From the NCBI GenBank assembly GCA_029834535.1, contig JAQMWT010000464.1:62001-126000 (forward strand): 64,000 bases of DNA, read 5' to 3'. This DNA comes from Chrysophaeum taylorii (lineage: Eukaryota; Sar; Pelagophyceae; Pelagomonadales; Pelagomonadaceae). Under the pieces are notes generated by a model that did no database searches, had not been told where the DNA came from, and saw only the letters and a list, made by a program, of their open reading frames with translations. Shown piece by piece: positions 39,366 to 50,471 of this stretch. The translations under genes and the position numbers were made by a program. Each line of letters begins with the position of its first letter. The first letter of the stretch is position 1.

Positions 39366-39898
39366 TACTGCGCGCCCAGAGCGGGAACATCGTTTTCTTC
39401 GCCGAAGGACGCCGGGCCGAGGACATCGTCGAAACGTTTCTCGAGTTAGAGGTCGAAGAAGTCGAAGAGGAGCGCGGGGTCCTGCCGGACAAGCCGTTGA
39501 CCTACGAGGAAGCGATGACATACTTCGCGCGACTCGACCCGCCGCCGCAGCGCAGGAAGCAAGACTCCTCCCGGCCCGCGAACAACTACTGCAGCGTCCT
39601 GCTCTTCGGGAACGAGGGAGCCTGGGATCCGATTTCGAGGGTCTACGACTCTGCGATCGAGCCTCACCTCGACGCCGACGCCTTCTTCGACGTCGACCCC
39701 GACTCGGGGGACGAGGAGGAGGAAGATGTCAACGACCACCACCTCTACAGTCGAAGGGAAGAGGGTCTCGACGACGACGACGCGGAGACGCCCGGGAGGC
39801 CGAGCCGCGCGCGCAGGGGGCTATCGACCATGACCGCCGAAGACCGCCATGGCAACGTCCGCCTGATCGCCATTTCGAGGGACGCCCCACATCACTAG
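39284..39898 (+). CDS. Hypothetical acidic protein
   Basis: 204 residues from the ATG at 39284. A long Ser run from a CGT repeat is followed by an ordered-looking stretch (LLRAQSGNIVFFAEGRRAEDIVETFLELEVEEVEEE, then LTYEEAMTYFARLDPPPQRRK and NYCSVLLFGNEGAWDPISRVYDSAI). After residue about 145 it is acidic and probably disordered. No known family, signal peptide or membrane segment is recognised. Its start lies 41 bp from that of the divergent aminotransferase, so the two probably share a promoter. Confidence 0.6.
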
Positions 39899-39929
39899 AT
39901 AATATATCTACTCTTAATACATCTACTCT

Positions 39930-40306
39930 CTAGCCTCCTCCAGACTCCTGGTCTTCGAAGATGTCCTTGAGGGTCTCGCGGACGCCCGCGACGCCGGAGT
40001 CCCAGACGCTGGCGGCCTGCGCGGCGAATGTTACTCCATCCTACACACGGGGCACCTGCGCGGCGAAGGCGTTGGGCTTGCGCTCCGGCATGGCGTAGAG
40101 CGCATCGAAGGAGGAGGAGGAGGAGGGCACCTCCTCCGTCTTGCGGGAAGCCACCCTGAGTAGGACGGTACCACCATCGTCTTAAGCAGCAACATTCACC
40201 ACCTCCCGAACGACAGCGTCTCGTGTCTGAGGTGGATCGTGAGGGCTGCCGCCGCCCCAACGCCGACTCCAAAGGCGAGAACGAGGTCAACAGCACGCTG
40301 GCGCAT
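39930..40306 (-). CDS. Small single-membrane-helix protein, three exons
   Basis: Exons 40203-40306, 40056-40155 and 39930-40016; introns of 47 nt (40156-40202) and 39 nt (40017-40055), both GT-AG. The spliced product is 96 residues: MRQRAVDLVLAFGVGVGAAA starts it, giving one N-terminal membrane helix, and it ends in an amphipathic stretch SVWDSGVAGVRETLKDIF. The overall plan (short N-terminal helix, C-terminal W-N/D-x-x-V motif) is reminiscent of small MICOS or other mitochondrial inner-membrane proteins, but this is only a resemblance. Without splicing the frame stops early, and both introns restore it. Start codons of this gene and the next are 43 bp apart and divergent. Confidence 0.6.
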
Positions 40307-40349
40307 CTCTCTTTTTCGGTAGGGTTTAGGAGCAAACTCAAGTAGGGTT

Positions 40350-41165
40350 ATGATGTTTCGTGTTTCGGTGGTCGTGGTGTCGGCCGGCGTCGCGGTCGGC
40401 GTGCTCGTGCTGCGGCAGCGGCGGCGGCGCGTGCGGCGCGCGACGATCGAGATTAACGTGGACGCGACGCGTCTCCTGGTCGCCGACGTGAACCCCGTGC
40501 TCTCGGTGCTCGTCCGCGAAGTCCACAGCCGTGAAGTCGCGATGGGGAACGGGTCGATAGAAGTGGTGGTGCGGTCGCTCGCGAACGAAGCGCGGGACGT
40601 CGGCGCGGCCCAGGAAGCCGTCGTCGTGAGGAGCGCGGTCTCGGCGAGAGTCGAGGGGAAGCGATGGTCGGTTGCCGAAGAAGTACGAGCGATGTCGGCC
40701 GTCGCGGCCGCGCGCGGCGCGACGGGCGTCGTCGTAGGGTGCCTGCGCACCCTGCGCCCGAGGCCCGCCAAGGGAGCCCTCTGGAAGGTCGCCGCCGTCA
40801 AAAAGGGCGAGCCACCCTTCGTGGCCGACGGCGACCACGTCGACGATTTGCCCCGCTGGCTCCTCGGCGCCGGAACCGCGACGGTCGTCGGAGACGAAAT
40901 CGCCTTGGCCCGCTGCCTCGACGCCCTCCACGGCGACGTCGTCGTCGCGAGAGCCGACCTCGAGAGAAAGCTCACCTCGGTGGTCGCGCGCCGACACGCC
41001 GTCGCGACAGACGCGGCCAGTCAGATCGACCTCCTCCTCAAGCTCGCCACCAAGGCCGACCTCTCCCACTTCACCTACATCCGCTCCTTCGGCCTCTGCG
41101 TCGGGGCCCTCGTCTCCAACGACCTCTTCAAAGCCGACCTCTTCAAAACCGACCTCTCCTCATGA
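40350..41165 (+). CDS. Hypothetical protein with N-terminal membrane anchor
   Basis: 271 residues from the ATG at 40350 (a second ATG follows at once). A hydrophobic segment (VSVVVVSAGVAVGVLVL, about 5-21) and an Arg cluster (RQRRRRVRR) mark a signal anchor with the bulk on the other side. The rest is a soluble alpha/beta-looking domain rich in Val and Ala (EVRAMSAVAAARGATGVVVGCLRTL). The tail repeats FKADLFKTDLSS. I do not recognise a family or catalytic motif. GC-rich codon use and tight packing with neighbours support a real gene. Confidence 0.6.
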   Translation: MMFRVSVVVVSAGVAVGVLVLRQRRRRVRRATIEINVDATRLLVADVNPVLSVLVREVHSREVAMGNGSIEVVVRSLANEARDVGAAQEAVVVRSAVSARVEGKRWSVAEEVRAMSAVAAARGATGVVVGCLRTLRPRPAKGALWKVAAVKKGEPPFVADGDHVDDLPRWLLGAGTATVVGDEIALARCLDALHGDVVVARADLERKLTSVVARRHAVATDAASQIDLLLKLATKADLSHFTYIRSFGLCVGALVSNDLFKADLFKTDLSS

Positions 41166-41214
41166 GGAGGAGCCGCGGCGGCTCGTTTCTCCTCTCCTCT
41201 CCTCTCCTCTCCTC

Positions 41215-42243
41215 CTACCGATGATGATGGCGACGACGACGACGATGGCGGTATTGGTCGCCAAATGGCGGCGAGCTCAAGACGCAGTCGGCGATGAGGG
41301 TGTGGCCCTTGGCGTTGGGGTGGAGGCTGTCGGGCATGAGGTCCCGGTTGACCTCGCCCCCCTTGTTCTTGTTTCTGGTGGTGTTGAGAAAGGGGGCGCC
41401 GCAGTCCCGCAACACGTTGAGATCGGGGAGGTCGGCGTTGGCGAGGGCCGCGTTCACCTTCCTCACTGCTGGCATAAAAGAGGTAAAGGGCTTGCCGTCG
41501 GGACCGCAGCGCGGCGGGCAGAGGCGCGGGAGTCGCATTGGGCCGTCGCCGCGGGGCAGCAGCGGCAAGACGGCCACGACGCCCTTGGAGTTGTTTAAGA
41601 GCCAGCGCGCGACGGCGAGAACTCCGGCGGCGGTCGGGCCAGGCAAAAAGCCGGCTCCAAGGTTGTTCGTTCCAATCAGCACTAAAAAAGTCGCGTTCTC
41701 GGCCCCGAGGAGCCATCGGGGCAGCTCGAGGGGCATGCGCCACAGCAAATGTTGGGTCTGGTCGCCGCTTATAGCCAGCGGGAGCGGGTCGTACCCTCCG
41801 CGCGCGTAAGCTTCGAGCGCCACGGGAACCCCCGCCGCGCGCTCGACCGGGACCCCTAGCGACGTCCCGAGGAGGGACTCGAAGATCGAGTCTCCGAGGA
41901 GCACCAGGGGGGGAGTCGAAGACGCCCGGAAACTTCGACCGGAAGCCTTGTTTCTCTCGAGCTGCCGCGACCACGCGCCCTGCGGCTTCCCCACGAGCGC
42001 CGAGAACACCGTGCGTGGGGTCGCGACACTCGGCGACTCCCCGCAGACCCCCGACGTGTCGCACATCGGCAAAGCCGCCTGACGCACCTCGTGACACTCC
42101 TCTCTCTCGCACACGGGCACCCACGTCGGGGGGTCTGCGCTTCGCGCTTGCGGCGCGAGCGCGTGCCGCGATACGCGGCACAGGACAGCGACGGACCCCG
42201 CGAACACCACCGTCACCATCGCCGGCCGCATCCGGAGAAACAT
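41215..42243 (-). CDS. SGNH/GDSL-type esterase, PAF-acetylhydrolase beta/gamma-like
   Basis: 342 residues from the ATG at 42243. An N-terminal hydrophobic segment (MVTVVFAGSVAVLCRV, about 9-24) suggests a signal peptide or anchor, followed by a Cys-rich linker (CEREECHEV, CDTSGVCGES). The SGNH blocks are clear: VLLGDSIFESL (nucleophile Ser119), AISGDQTQHLLWRM (oxyanion Gly), LIGTNNLGAG (oxyanion Asn) and DSLHPNAKGH (catalytic Asp and His). The GDSI.ES and GDQT..LLWR pattern is closest to the platelet-activating-factor acetylhydrolase 1b catalytic subunits, though the substrate may be a glycan acetyl group. It ends in a basic His/Arg tail from CAT/CGT repeats. Convergent with its neighbour. 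Confidence 0.85.
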   Translation of the reverse strand: MFLRMRPAMVTVVFAGSVAVLCRVSRHALAPQARSADPPTWVPVCEREECHEVRQAALPMCDTSGVCGESPSVATPRTVFSALVGKPQGAWSRQLERNKASGRSFRASSTPPLVLLGDSIFESLLGTSLGVPVERAAGVPVALEAYARGGYDPLPLAISGDQTQHLLWRMPLELPRWLLGAENATFLVLIGTNNLGAGFLPGPTAAGVLAVARWLLNNSKGVVAVLPLLPRGDGPMRLPRLCPPRCGPDGKPFTSFMPAVRKVNAALANADLPDLNVLRDCGAPFLNTTRNKNKGGEVNRDLMPDSLHPNAKGHTLIADCVLSSPPFGDQYRHRRRRRHHHR

Positions 42244-42879
42244 CGCTTTTCTGTCGCAACAACGCGGTACTCAACGGAAACTCTTTTCACCGAAGCGAAC
42301 GGAACGGACTTCATGTGCTGCGAATATTATGTGGTAATTATTATTTCCTTCTTGCCCACCCGATGATGGTCTCTCAATCAAATTAAACGTAGCTGATCTC
42401 CCCTCTCGCTTGAAATCAAGTTGCGCAGCAGACACGCCCTCGTCGTCGTACTCTCGGGATCTGCGTCCTCTTCGTCGTTGTCATCGGCGACGACGACGCT
42501 CGAAGGTTATACGTGGCCGTTGCGGGAGCGCGCTCTTGGTGTGTCGCGACGCCGCCCACGCCACGGGGGAGGGGAGTTCGCGATCTCAGCGGGCATAAAG
42601 ACTCTTTCTGACATATCTATCTTTGCGGTTGTTCAAGGTGACGATGGATGGCGACCGGTGGTGAGAAGAAGAAGGAGTATGGCGAAGGTTGTTGGTGCTC
42701 TCGTTGGGCTGTTTACAGAAAAGCCTGGAGGGAGTAAAACTTCTCGCCGCCGACTGGTGCTTCGTCGCCAGATATTATTACATCTTTGTATTCACACTAG
42801 AAATAAAATAAAATAAAATAAAATTAGATTAAATTAAATTAAATTAAATTAATTAATAAATAAATATATCTTCAGCCTC

Positions 42880-43760
42880 ATCGAGTTCGATTGGCCACAA
42901 TAGGCGACGTCGACGTCGTCGTTGCGCTCGAAGACGATGCACTCACCTGGTACGAAAATACCCCGATTGCATTTCCCTCCTAGACTTCAGAGTGGGAAAG
43001 GCACGAGATTGCGAACATTACGCTATCGCGAATGCCGATCGCGATAGCGACCTCGGCCTTCCTGGACGTTCTCGGTCTACTGGAACTGTCTTTTGGTTGG
43101 AGTCCGACGGCGCGTCCTCGCCAATTGCACACCAAGTGACGTACGACTTTGGCGGCCGAATTGAATTGCCCACGGGGATTTTTTTTTGCGCGGAAGTCGT
43201 CGATCTCGTCGTTGCGTCGAATCAAGGCGCCACCCGACAGCGTCGCAATAAAACGCGTGCTAGGACGCGTCCGACAATAATTATGTCCGCGCGACCCAAA
43301 GAAATAACGGCTCGCGGCGCGACGTGCTACGACAATCGACGAGGAAACTTCTCATCGCGCCATCACGACGACACCGCGACGCGCGAACGACGTCGCCCTC
43401 GCCGACTTGGGCGGGGCAAGTCTCTCTTGTCCGCGTATTAATTCTTCGGACTCGGACCTGGGCATCACAACGCCGTCGGATATAAATCGCCCGAGTGGTT
43501 CACCAACGGCGGCGGCTTGTTCTCGATGCGCACCATCACCGCAGAGCGAGGCGCGACAGATGTCGGCGCCTCAGACCTCGACGTGTTCTCTGCATCGTAC
43601 GCAGCCACAAGAGTGTTCTGGTACGAGAACGTCGTTGTTGTTGTTCGAGACACACTTCATCATCAATACGACTAACGCGATTCTGGACCTCGTTGCGAGC
43701 GGCGACCTCGATCGCGACGACGACGAGCTTATTTATTTATTTATTTGCGTGTCCCTAAAT
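42880..43760 (+). pseudogene. Decayed FG-GAP (VCBS-type) repeat gene segment, copy 1
   Basis: Plus-strand islands in shifting frames show the FG-GAP pattern (DxDGDGDxD ... DVVVAS.....VxWYEN): GDVDVVVALEDDALTWYENT at about 42903-42962, TVFWLESDGAS near 43090, DLVVAS near 43205, DLDVFSASYAATRVFWYEN at about 43575-43632 and LDLVASGDLDRDDDEL near 43685-43732. Such repeats build seven-bladed propellers in integrin-like or secreted proteins. The frame breaks between islands, so this is a relic of a larger gene. The same order of islands recurs at 45.8-46.5 kb. Confidence 0.6.
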
Positions 43761-45799
43761 TTCGGCATCGTAGCGTCTTTTGCGTCGCCAACCTTCGAAA
43801 AGCGCCGATTCACTCTCTGGTGTATCAAAATCCAACCTTCGTCGATACTGCTGCAGACTTCTTGGAAAGTAATAAGGCGTTCACAGTTTTTTGAACTACA
43901 TACTTCGCTTCTTCATTCTTTCGCTCTCGCTCCCGAGGCGGCGGCGGATTTTTGCTTGTCTCGATGCTACTCAGAGTCCGACGACGTGAAAAGCTCAACC
44001 TTCGCGGCGAAAACCTCGCGTGGTGGTGGATATACGAATTTTTACCAGTTTGCGACACGCCATCCCCCTCTACAAGGACTCCCACCGCAACCCCTGTCGC
44101 GGAGCCCGCGTCTGCGCCGACAACGACGACGTCGCCGACAGCAGTGGTCGCCGCGACGACGTCGCCGACTGCGGGACGCGATTCTCGAGGAAAACAGCGA
44201 CTACTCGGTGATCATCCTCGTCGTTTGCTCGGTCTTACTAGCAGCAGCAGCCTCTGCTGCCGTTCTCTACGTTGCCTTCCTTCAAATGGAAACCGCCTCC
44301 GCTGAATCTCGCACCCCCCCGCAAAACGGATGAAGAAAAAAAATATGGGCCTATTAAAACCGACAAGCACCCACAAAGCCTGGCGCCGAAGATGAGCCTG
44401 GTGCAAATTGTCGTCGGAGTCGACTCTTTCTTCTTGTTTTATTGTTCGCAGTGGCAGCTCCGGCGATCGATCCGCCGCAATGGGAGCTTCGAGCTGTTAT
44501 TATCTAAGTGGTCGTATAGAGTGATTATTGTCGCAGCAACGTCGTGGTATGGGCGGGGTGGACAGAGGGAATGTGACGACCACGTTGATTGTGAATCCCA
44601 ATAAATGTCAGCAGTCTCAAAAACGAGACGAAGATATGTCCAGAGGATTCCGAAGTGCAGTGGTATAAAAGAACTAAAGAAGACGGCGCAAGGGCAAGAG
44701 ATAGTAGATTTCTCTTCAGACGAAAACCAAAGAAGAAGAAATGGTACCACCACCCCTCGCGACAACTGGCTACAGACCATAAAAAACTTGCACTCTGGGT
44801 GGCTTTGATCCGAGGCGCCACAGCGTTGCGATAAGCCTACGCCCCATGCATTGGGCTGGCTGGCCACTAGTGAGTTTTACGTCCGACCAGTCGTGCGTAG
44901 CTTGAAGTCGAAATCAGGGGCGGCGACGCCGTCGACGTTGACGAAGTCAAAACCGCCGCCGCCGCGCAGGGTGGGTTCCCAGTCGCGCTTTGCGACGAAA
45001 GAAGCGGGTGGCAGCAGAAAGGGTGTCCCTTTCGTAAGAGGCGTCCGCAAACTGTGGGTAGCGTCGAGCGCGGATGCGATACCAGTCGGGTCGAGTCCCG
45101 CTTGGTGGGCAGGAGACGGGGGAAGGCAGCGGCAGTAGCACATCACAAGCGCGGCATCTCCGAAGCACCTCGTTTACCCCGCTGTGACGAGGCGCCGGGC
45201 ACATCAGAGGTGCATATCGTTATTGTGGGCGGCCTGTCATGGAACCATAGAGCGGGTGTCCTGGAAGAGCCGAATGGAACTGCTTGGCTGACGGAGTTGC
45301 ACACTTCAACGCGCCGCTGCCGCCGGAACATCGCCGTGATGTGGGCAAGCGGCACCGTGGAAAGAAGCAAAGTCAGGGAACAGCGGGCGGAGATCCATGG
45401 GAGAGATCGTGCCAAGGCCATCCCGCACATCGCCGGGAGAAGAAGGGGCGGAGAGTATGTTGCCATAGAAGAGTCATCTTTTGCAGGTAGCACAGGGCGA
45501 AGGGCATCGAGTCATTGATGGTGCCTGCGCGAGAGGATCATCCGGCGGCCGCGCACGCGAAGCGTTAGGAGGAGCTTCAGCACCAAATGGGTGGGAGGGA
45601 TGCTAGCCAGAAAAGCTGATCCGCCAGGACGAGTCCCGCGTTCCAAGAACAAACAAACCCCTCCCGCCCTAAATTGGAAATCATCCCACATGTTGTGGCA
45701 ATTTTCACTAAGTTGTTTTGTGGAAGGTTCGCGTGTTCGCCGACTGGTGGTGATTGGTTACTTATTCTTTGAGCTATTATAATAATTCCGATGGTGGAG
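43761..45799. other. Between the two FG-GAP relics; further decayed islands
   Basis: No supported gene. A plus-strand stretch ending at about 44333 finishes in a membrane-helix-like run (SVLLAAAASAAVLYVAFL), perhaps the anchor of the decayed gene. On the minus strand, about 45110-44880 carries protein-like pieces (YPQFADASYERDTLSAATRFF and GFDFVNVDGVAAPDFDFK) in two different frames. Neither can be assigned. Confidence 0.35.
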
Positions 45800-46520
45800 T
45801 TCTGTCGGCTAGAGTAGGTGACGTGGACAAAGAATTGGAGTCAGATGCAGTTGCGTTTGACGACGATTCGCTTCTACGAAAACACCCTCCAAGGCTTCAA
45901 AGTTCTGGTTCGAGTCCGTCGGCGCGTGTGCGCCAAGCTTCGTGGCGCACCAAGCGACAACGGGGAAACGGAGACGTCGATCTCGGCGTCCCTCGTCGAC
46001 GACAGCTTCAAAATCAAACGCGTGCGACGACGGCTTCCTGTTTGGATAAATTAGGCTCGATGTGGACACAGGCGCGTGATGTGTCACGAAAGCAATGGGG
46101 GAATCTTCGCATCGCGCCTCGTTACGACGACATCCATCACGACGAGGCTCTCGTCGACTTGGACGGAGCGAGTCTCTCTGAAATGATTCCGCGTAATCTT
46201 TGTCCCAGTACTCGGAGCTGGACATCATAATTGCGTCAGACAGCGAGTGTCTCACGATTGTCGGTGGCTCGTTCCCATTCCATCACCACCGAGCAAAGCG
46301 CGACAGACTTCGGTATCGCAGAGCTCGACGGCGACCTTGTCGTGTTCTCAGCGCCGTACGCAATCACAGTAGTATTCTGGCACGCGTGCACATCTTTTGC
46401 GCAGACACATGCTGCCAATACGACGGACACGACCACGGACATTCTCGCGAGCGGCCACCTTGATCGCGAAATCGACGTTTTAGTACTCAGTCGCAAATGG
46501 CAGTGTGACTGATGCTGACT
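45800..46520 (+). pseudogene. Decayed FG-GAP (VCBS-type) repeat gene segment, copy 2
   Basis: Islands match copy 1 in the same order: TRFYENTLQGF near 45870, a DNA stretch at 45900-45960 aligning with 43090-43150 (TTCTGGTTCGAGTC versus TTTTGGTTGGAGTC, then GCACACCAAG-type sequence), FGIAELDGDLVVFSAPYAIT at about 46309-46370 and ILASGHLDREIDVLVLSRKW at about 46440-46500. The frame is interrupted. The similarity of DNA as well as protein between the copies indicates a duplication followed by decay of both. Confidence 0.6.
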
Positions 46521-47269
46521 TGGATGTTTGTCCTCAAATGATCTTAAACTGCGAATTGATTGTGATTGAGCAAAGGTAAAGAGCCTTGTGAAAAGCTCGA
46601 CCTCAGGTGACTGACTCTCAGTGGACAAATCGTTTGGTGGAGATATGAATCTTCAGGAATAAGGCAACGTCGATGCATCTCACGGGCCTGCGCCACCGAC
46701 GACGACAACGCAGCGAGCGCAGGGCGCGACCCCCCTTAAAAATTAGGACGACAACGACGCGGCAGATTAATTTCAAAGGAGGCGACCTCATCGCCTCGAT
46801 TAATTATTTAACCGGGGTAGGACGTTTTTTCCGTCAGCGTTGTATTGAGGAAGAATTTCGAGTGAAGTCCGGGTCCATCCATCCAAATCGTAGAATAAGC
46901 GCAGCGTCGCGACCGCAGGTACCGACTTGAGCCCCCCGCCTCTATTCTCTGTCTTCGAGCACCCAGCTTGTGTCGACGCTCTCCTCTCTCTCTTCTTGAA
47001 GGAACCAGGCTTTTCAAAAAATCTGTGGCATCTTCGCTCATTGCGGAAGGTTTAAGAACATCGCGCCCGTGCGATGATGATGATGATGATGTGGACGCGC
47101 TGCACCGCCACCGGTGCGTACATACAATACCACACTAGCCAGATTCAAAGGAAGGAGCGGACCCGTCTAGGGTGATGTAGTGTGGATCGTGTCAACACGA
47201 AGCTCGAGAGTCTCGTGCGCAGAGGGAGAATTGAATTAAATCAAATTAAATTAAATTAAACGTGCGCTC
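46521..47269. other. Intergenic, nothing recognised
   Basis: A short plus-strand open stretch at 46673-46930 lacks coding character. A GAT repeat at about 47072-47090 and an AAATT repeat at 47235-47260 are present. Confidence 0.5.
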
Positions 47270-48457
47270 TTATAGCGAAGACGAAGCGTCGGCGCAGAGG
47301 CGCGGAGCGACGATAGATCGGTCGAGTCGCTTGTACTTGGACTCGTCGCGGCGCTTAAAGCATGAATAGGTGCATCCGGGACCGAAGCAGACGCCGGTGT
47401 CTTGGTACGGGGCATAGACGCAGTTGCGTCGCTTGGCGTACGAGTGGTAGGCGACGAAATCGTAGCCGGCTCGGGCGTCAACCTCGATGGCGTCCGCGTC
47501 GTGCTTGGCCGGCCTGATTTTTGCGTCGGGCCATCGGTCGATCGAAGAGCACTCGACGACGCTTCTGGGTCCGGGTCCGTTGGCCCAGTAGAGCTGGCGG
47601 ACGAGGATCGAATCCGGAAACTTGTGTCCGGCGAAATGAAAATAGAGTTGGTACTCGGAGAAGGTGTTCGCTTGTGGCTTTTCGAGGATGCCACGGTCGG
47701 GATCGAGGAGCGCGGCCCAAATAGGGAGGCCGTGGCGCCGGGCGACGGCTCGTTCGATGCTCGCGACGACGTCCGCTCGAAAGACCATGTGGTGCGCGAC
47801 GCCCGAGAGGGGTCGCGGCGAGGGGTGTTCGAAGCCGAGAAGCTTGGCGTTGGTTTGCGCGTAGGCGGCGTGATGTTCGCGCGAAAAGGCATACCTGTAG
47901 GTGGTTGCACATCGCTCTTCTCGTCGGCTGCGCTCGGCGAACGCGACGTCCCTGAAGAAAACGACGTCCGAGTCGATCACGAGCGTGTCGGCATCCGGCA
48001 GCGCGTCCCACCCGTTGATCGCACGGCCGCAATACAGCTTGATGAGCTGCTGCAGGTACCACCCGACGGCGTAAGCGTAAGTTTCGCTGCCCGTCCGCAC
48101 GGACCTGACCTCGAGAGCGCGCCGAATCGACGTGTAGTTGAAGGGAAATGTTCCGGTTTCGTCGAGCCACCGCACGCGCCCGTCGTTCGTGCGATCGATC
48201 GCCGCCGACACCGCTGCGTTCGACCGCGATACGACCCATACCGCTTCGGCATCCACAACGTGCCGCACGATCGACGCCTAAGGACCGACCCACCTCACGC
48301 CAATAGGTAGGCTACCTACCAAGCTCTTCTCGAACACCCGCATGTCCTTCGACGGTGCCGTCGGAATGCACACCTGGAGCCGTGGCCGGCACTCGCATCC
48401 TCCCGAGCAGCTTGCGTTATTGGCGCTCGCGACGCTCAACAACAACAACACTAGCAT
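47270..48457 (-). CDS. Glycosyltransferase with DxD motif (DUF6492-like), two exons, secretory
   Basis: Exon 1 is 48320-48457 and exon 2 is 47270-48277, joined by a 42-nt GT-AG intron (48278-48319) in phase 0; total 381 residues. The ATG at 48457 gives a signal peptide (MLVLLLLSVASA). The mature protein opens with LQVCIPTAPSKDMRVFEKSL, continuing after the intron into ASIVRHV and VWVVSR: the first beta strand and helix of a GT-A fold, which exon 2 alone lacks. The metal-binding motif is in LVIDSDVVFF (about residue 148-150). QLYWANGPGPRS and a Cys-rich end (CVYAPYQDTGVCFGPGCTYSC) follow. Donor and acceptor are unknown. Confidence 0.8.
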
Positions 48458-48650
48458 GCGAAACCTTACAAATCAACAAACCCTAGCTCGACTTGAGCAA
48501 AGCATCGTCCTCCAACCGCACTCGACTCCAGTCATTTTTCCCCTCTACTTGTAACTATCTATGGAGCGTACCAGCGAGAAAACACACATTTGGAAGGAAG
48601 GAAGGAAGGAAGGAAAGACAACCATCGGGAAAAGGCGAGTCGCTGTGGGT
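48458..48650. other. Intergenic between glycosyltransferase and histone H3
   Basis: Contains a GGAA repeat (48593-48614). No gene seen. Confidence 0.5.
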
Positions 48651-48666
48651 GGTGTTGAGAAACACC
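48651..48666 (-). terminator. Histone mRNA 3' stem-loop (H3)
   Basis: On the minus strand the sequence is GGTGTTTCTCAACACC: a 6-bp stem and 4-nt loop, followed by ACCC. It begins 43 bp after the H3 stop codon and matches the geometry of the metazoan and green-algal histone stem-loop (6-bp stem starting GG, pyrimidine-rich 4-nt loop). Confidence 0.85.
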
Positions 48667-48709
48667 GGCGGGTGGGTGGTTGTTGGTTGCCATTCGGCGA
48701 AGAACGGGC

Positions 48710-49683
<974 letters not shown>

Positions 49684-49740
49684 GCGGCAATGTCGTCGTC
49701 TCAACATCAAGAAGCCGCACGGCTTCGACCACCACCCACC

Positions 49741-49756
49741 GGTGTTTTCGAACACC
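49741..49756 (+). terminator. Histone mRNA 3' stem-loop (H4)
   Basis: GGTGTTTTCGAACACC: 6-bp stem, TTCG loop, followed by ACCC. Same stem as the other three histone genes. Confidence 0.85.
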
Positions 49757-50471
49757 ACCCCCGTTTCGGATTACGGTCATGCTTTGTGAATTTGTTTTGT
49801 TTCGTATTTGAAATGTACGCCCGACGAGGGCAGAAATTCTGGCGATGCACATAAGGACCTTAAACGTTAGGGTTATAGACAGAACCATCGAAGGAAGATA
49901 CCACTATTTCTGGGTGTCCAGGTGGGTGTTCATCTTCCTGCAATTGTATTGTCACCTCGAGGGCGTAGAGCAGTGGAATCCTCTTATTCCCGCAGCACAA
50001 GTCCGCGATAACATGGTGCCGGCTGCTCGAAAAGGCCGCGAACGCAGGTAACTAGAGGCGTGTCATACAAAAGAGTATCCGAATTTTGACGTGGAGCGAC
50101 GTACGCACTCTCGCTTCGGCTCGCACCGCGCTTCGATTACGTATCGATGCGCCGTTCTTGGCTCGAAGGCCTTCGTTTGGATGGCAAAATTTAGTCCGTT
50201 ACTGCGAGTACATACACGAAAGTATTCAAATTACGTAGGCAGAGCTTTCCTCGGTATTGGCGCGCCACGCTCCGCAGCCCCACAAGAAACCGCGTTGCTA
50301 AAAACAACCCTAACGAGCAAAACACAAAACCAAACTTCGACCAGGTGCGTTCCCTCACCAAGCCTACTTCCTTCGTCCATATTATCTTTGGGCGAGTGGT
50401 TGTTGCTGTTGTTGTGCTCCTTGATCCTCGCTCTTGATCGTTCTCGCACGCAGACAAACACTAGCGAGATC
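49757..50471. other. Intergenic between H4 and H2B, including the H2B promoter and leader
   Basis: No gene supported. An open plus-strand frame reaches upstream of H2B from about 50091, but the H2B start at 50472 is fixed by homology, so the extension is probably 5' leader. No clear TATA or CCAAT box is found. Confidence 0.5.

Noticed and set aside
45080-45110. Possible tRNA T-arm (GGGTCGAGTCCCG)
   Set aside because: No matching anticodon or acceptor stem could be found around it.
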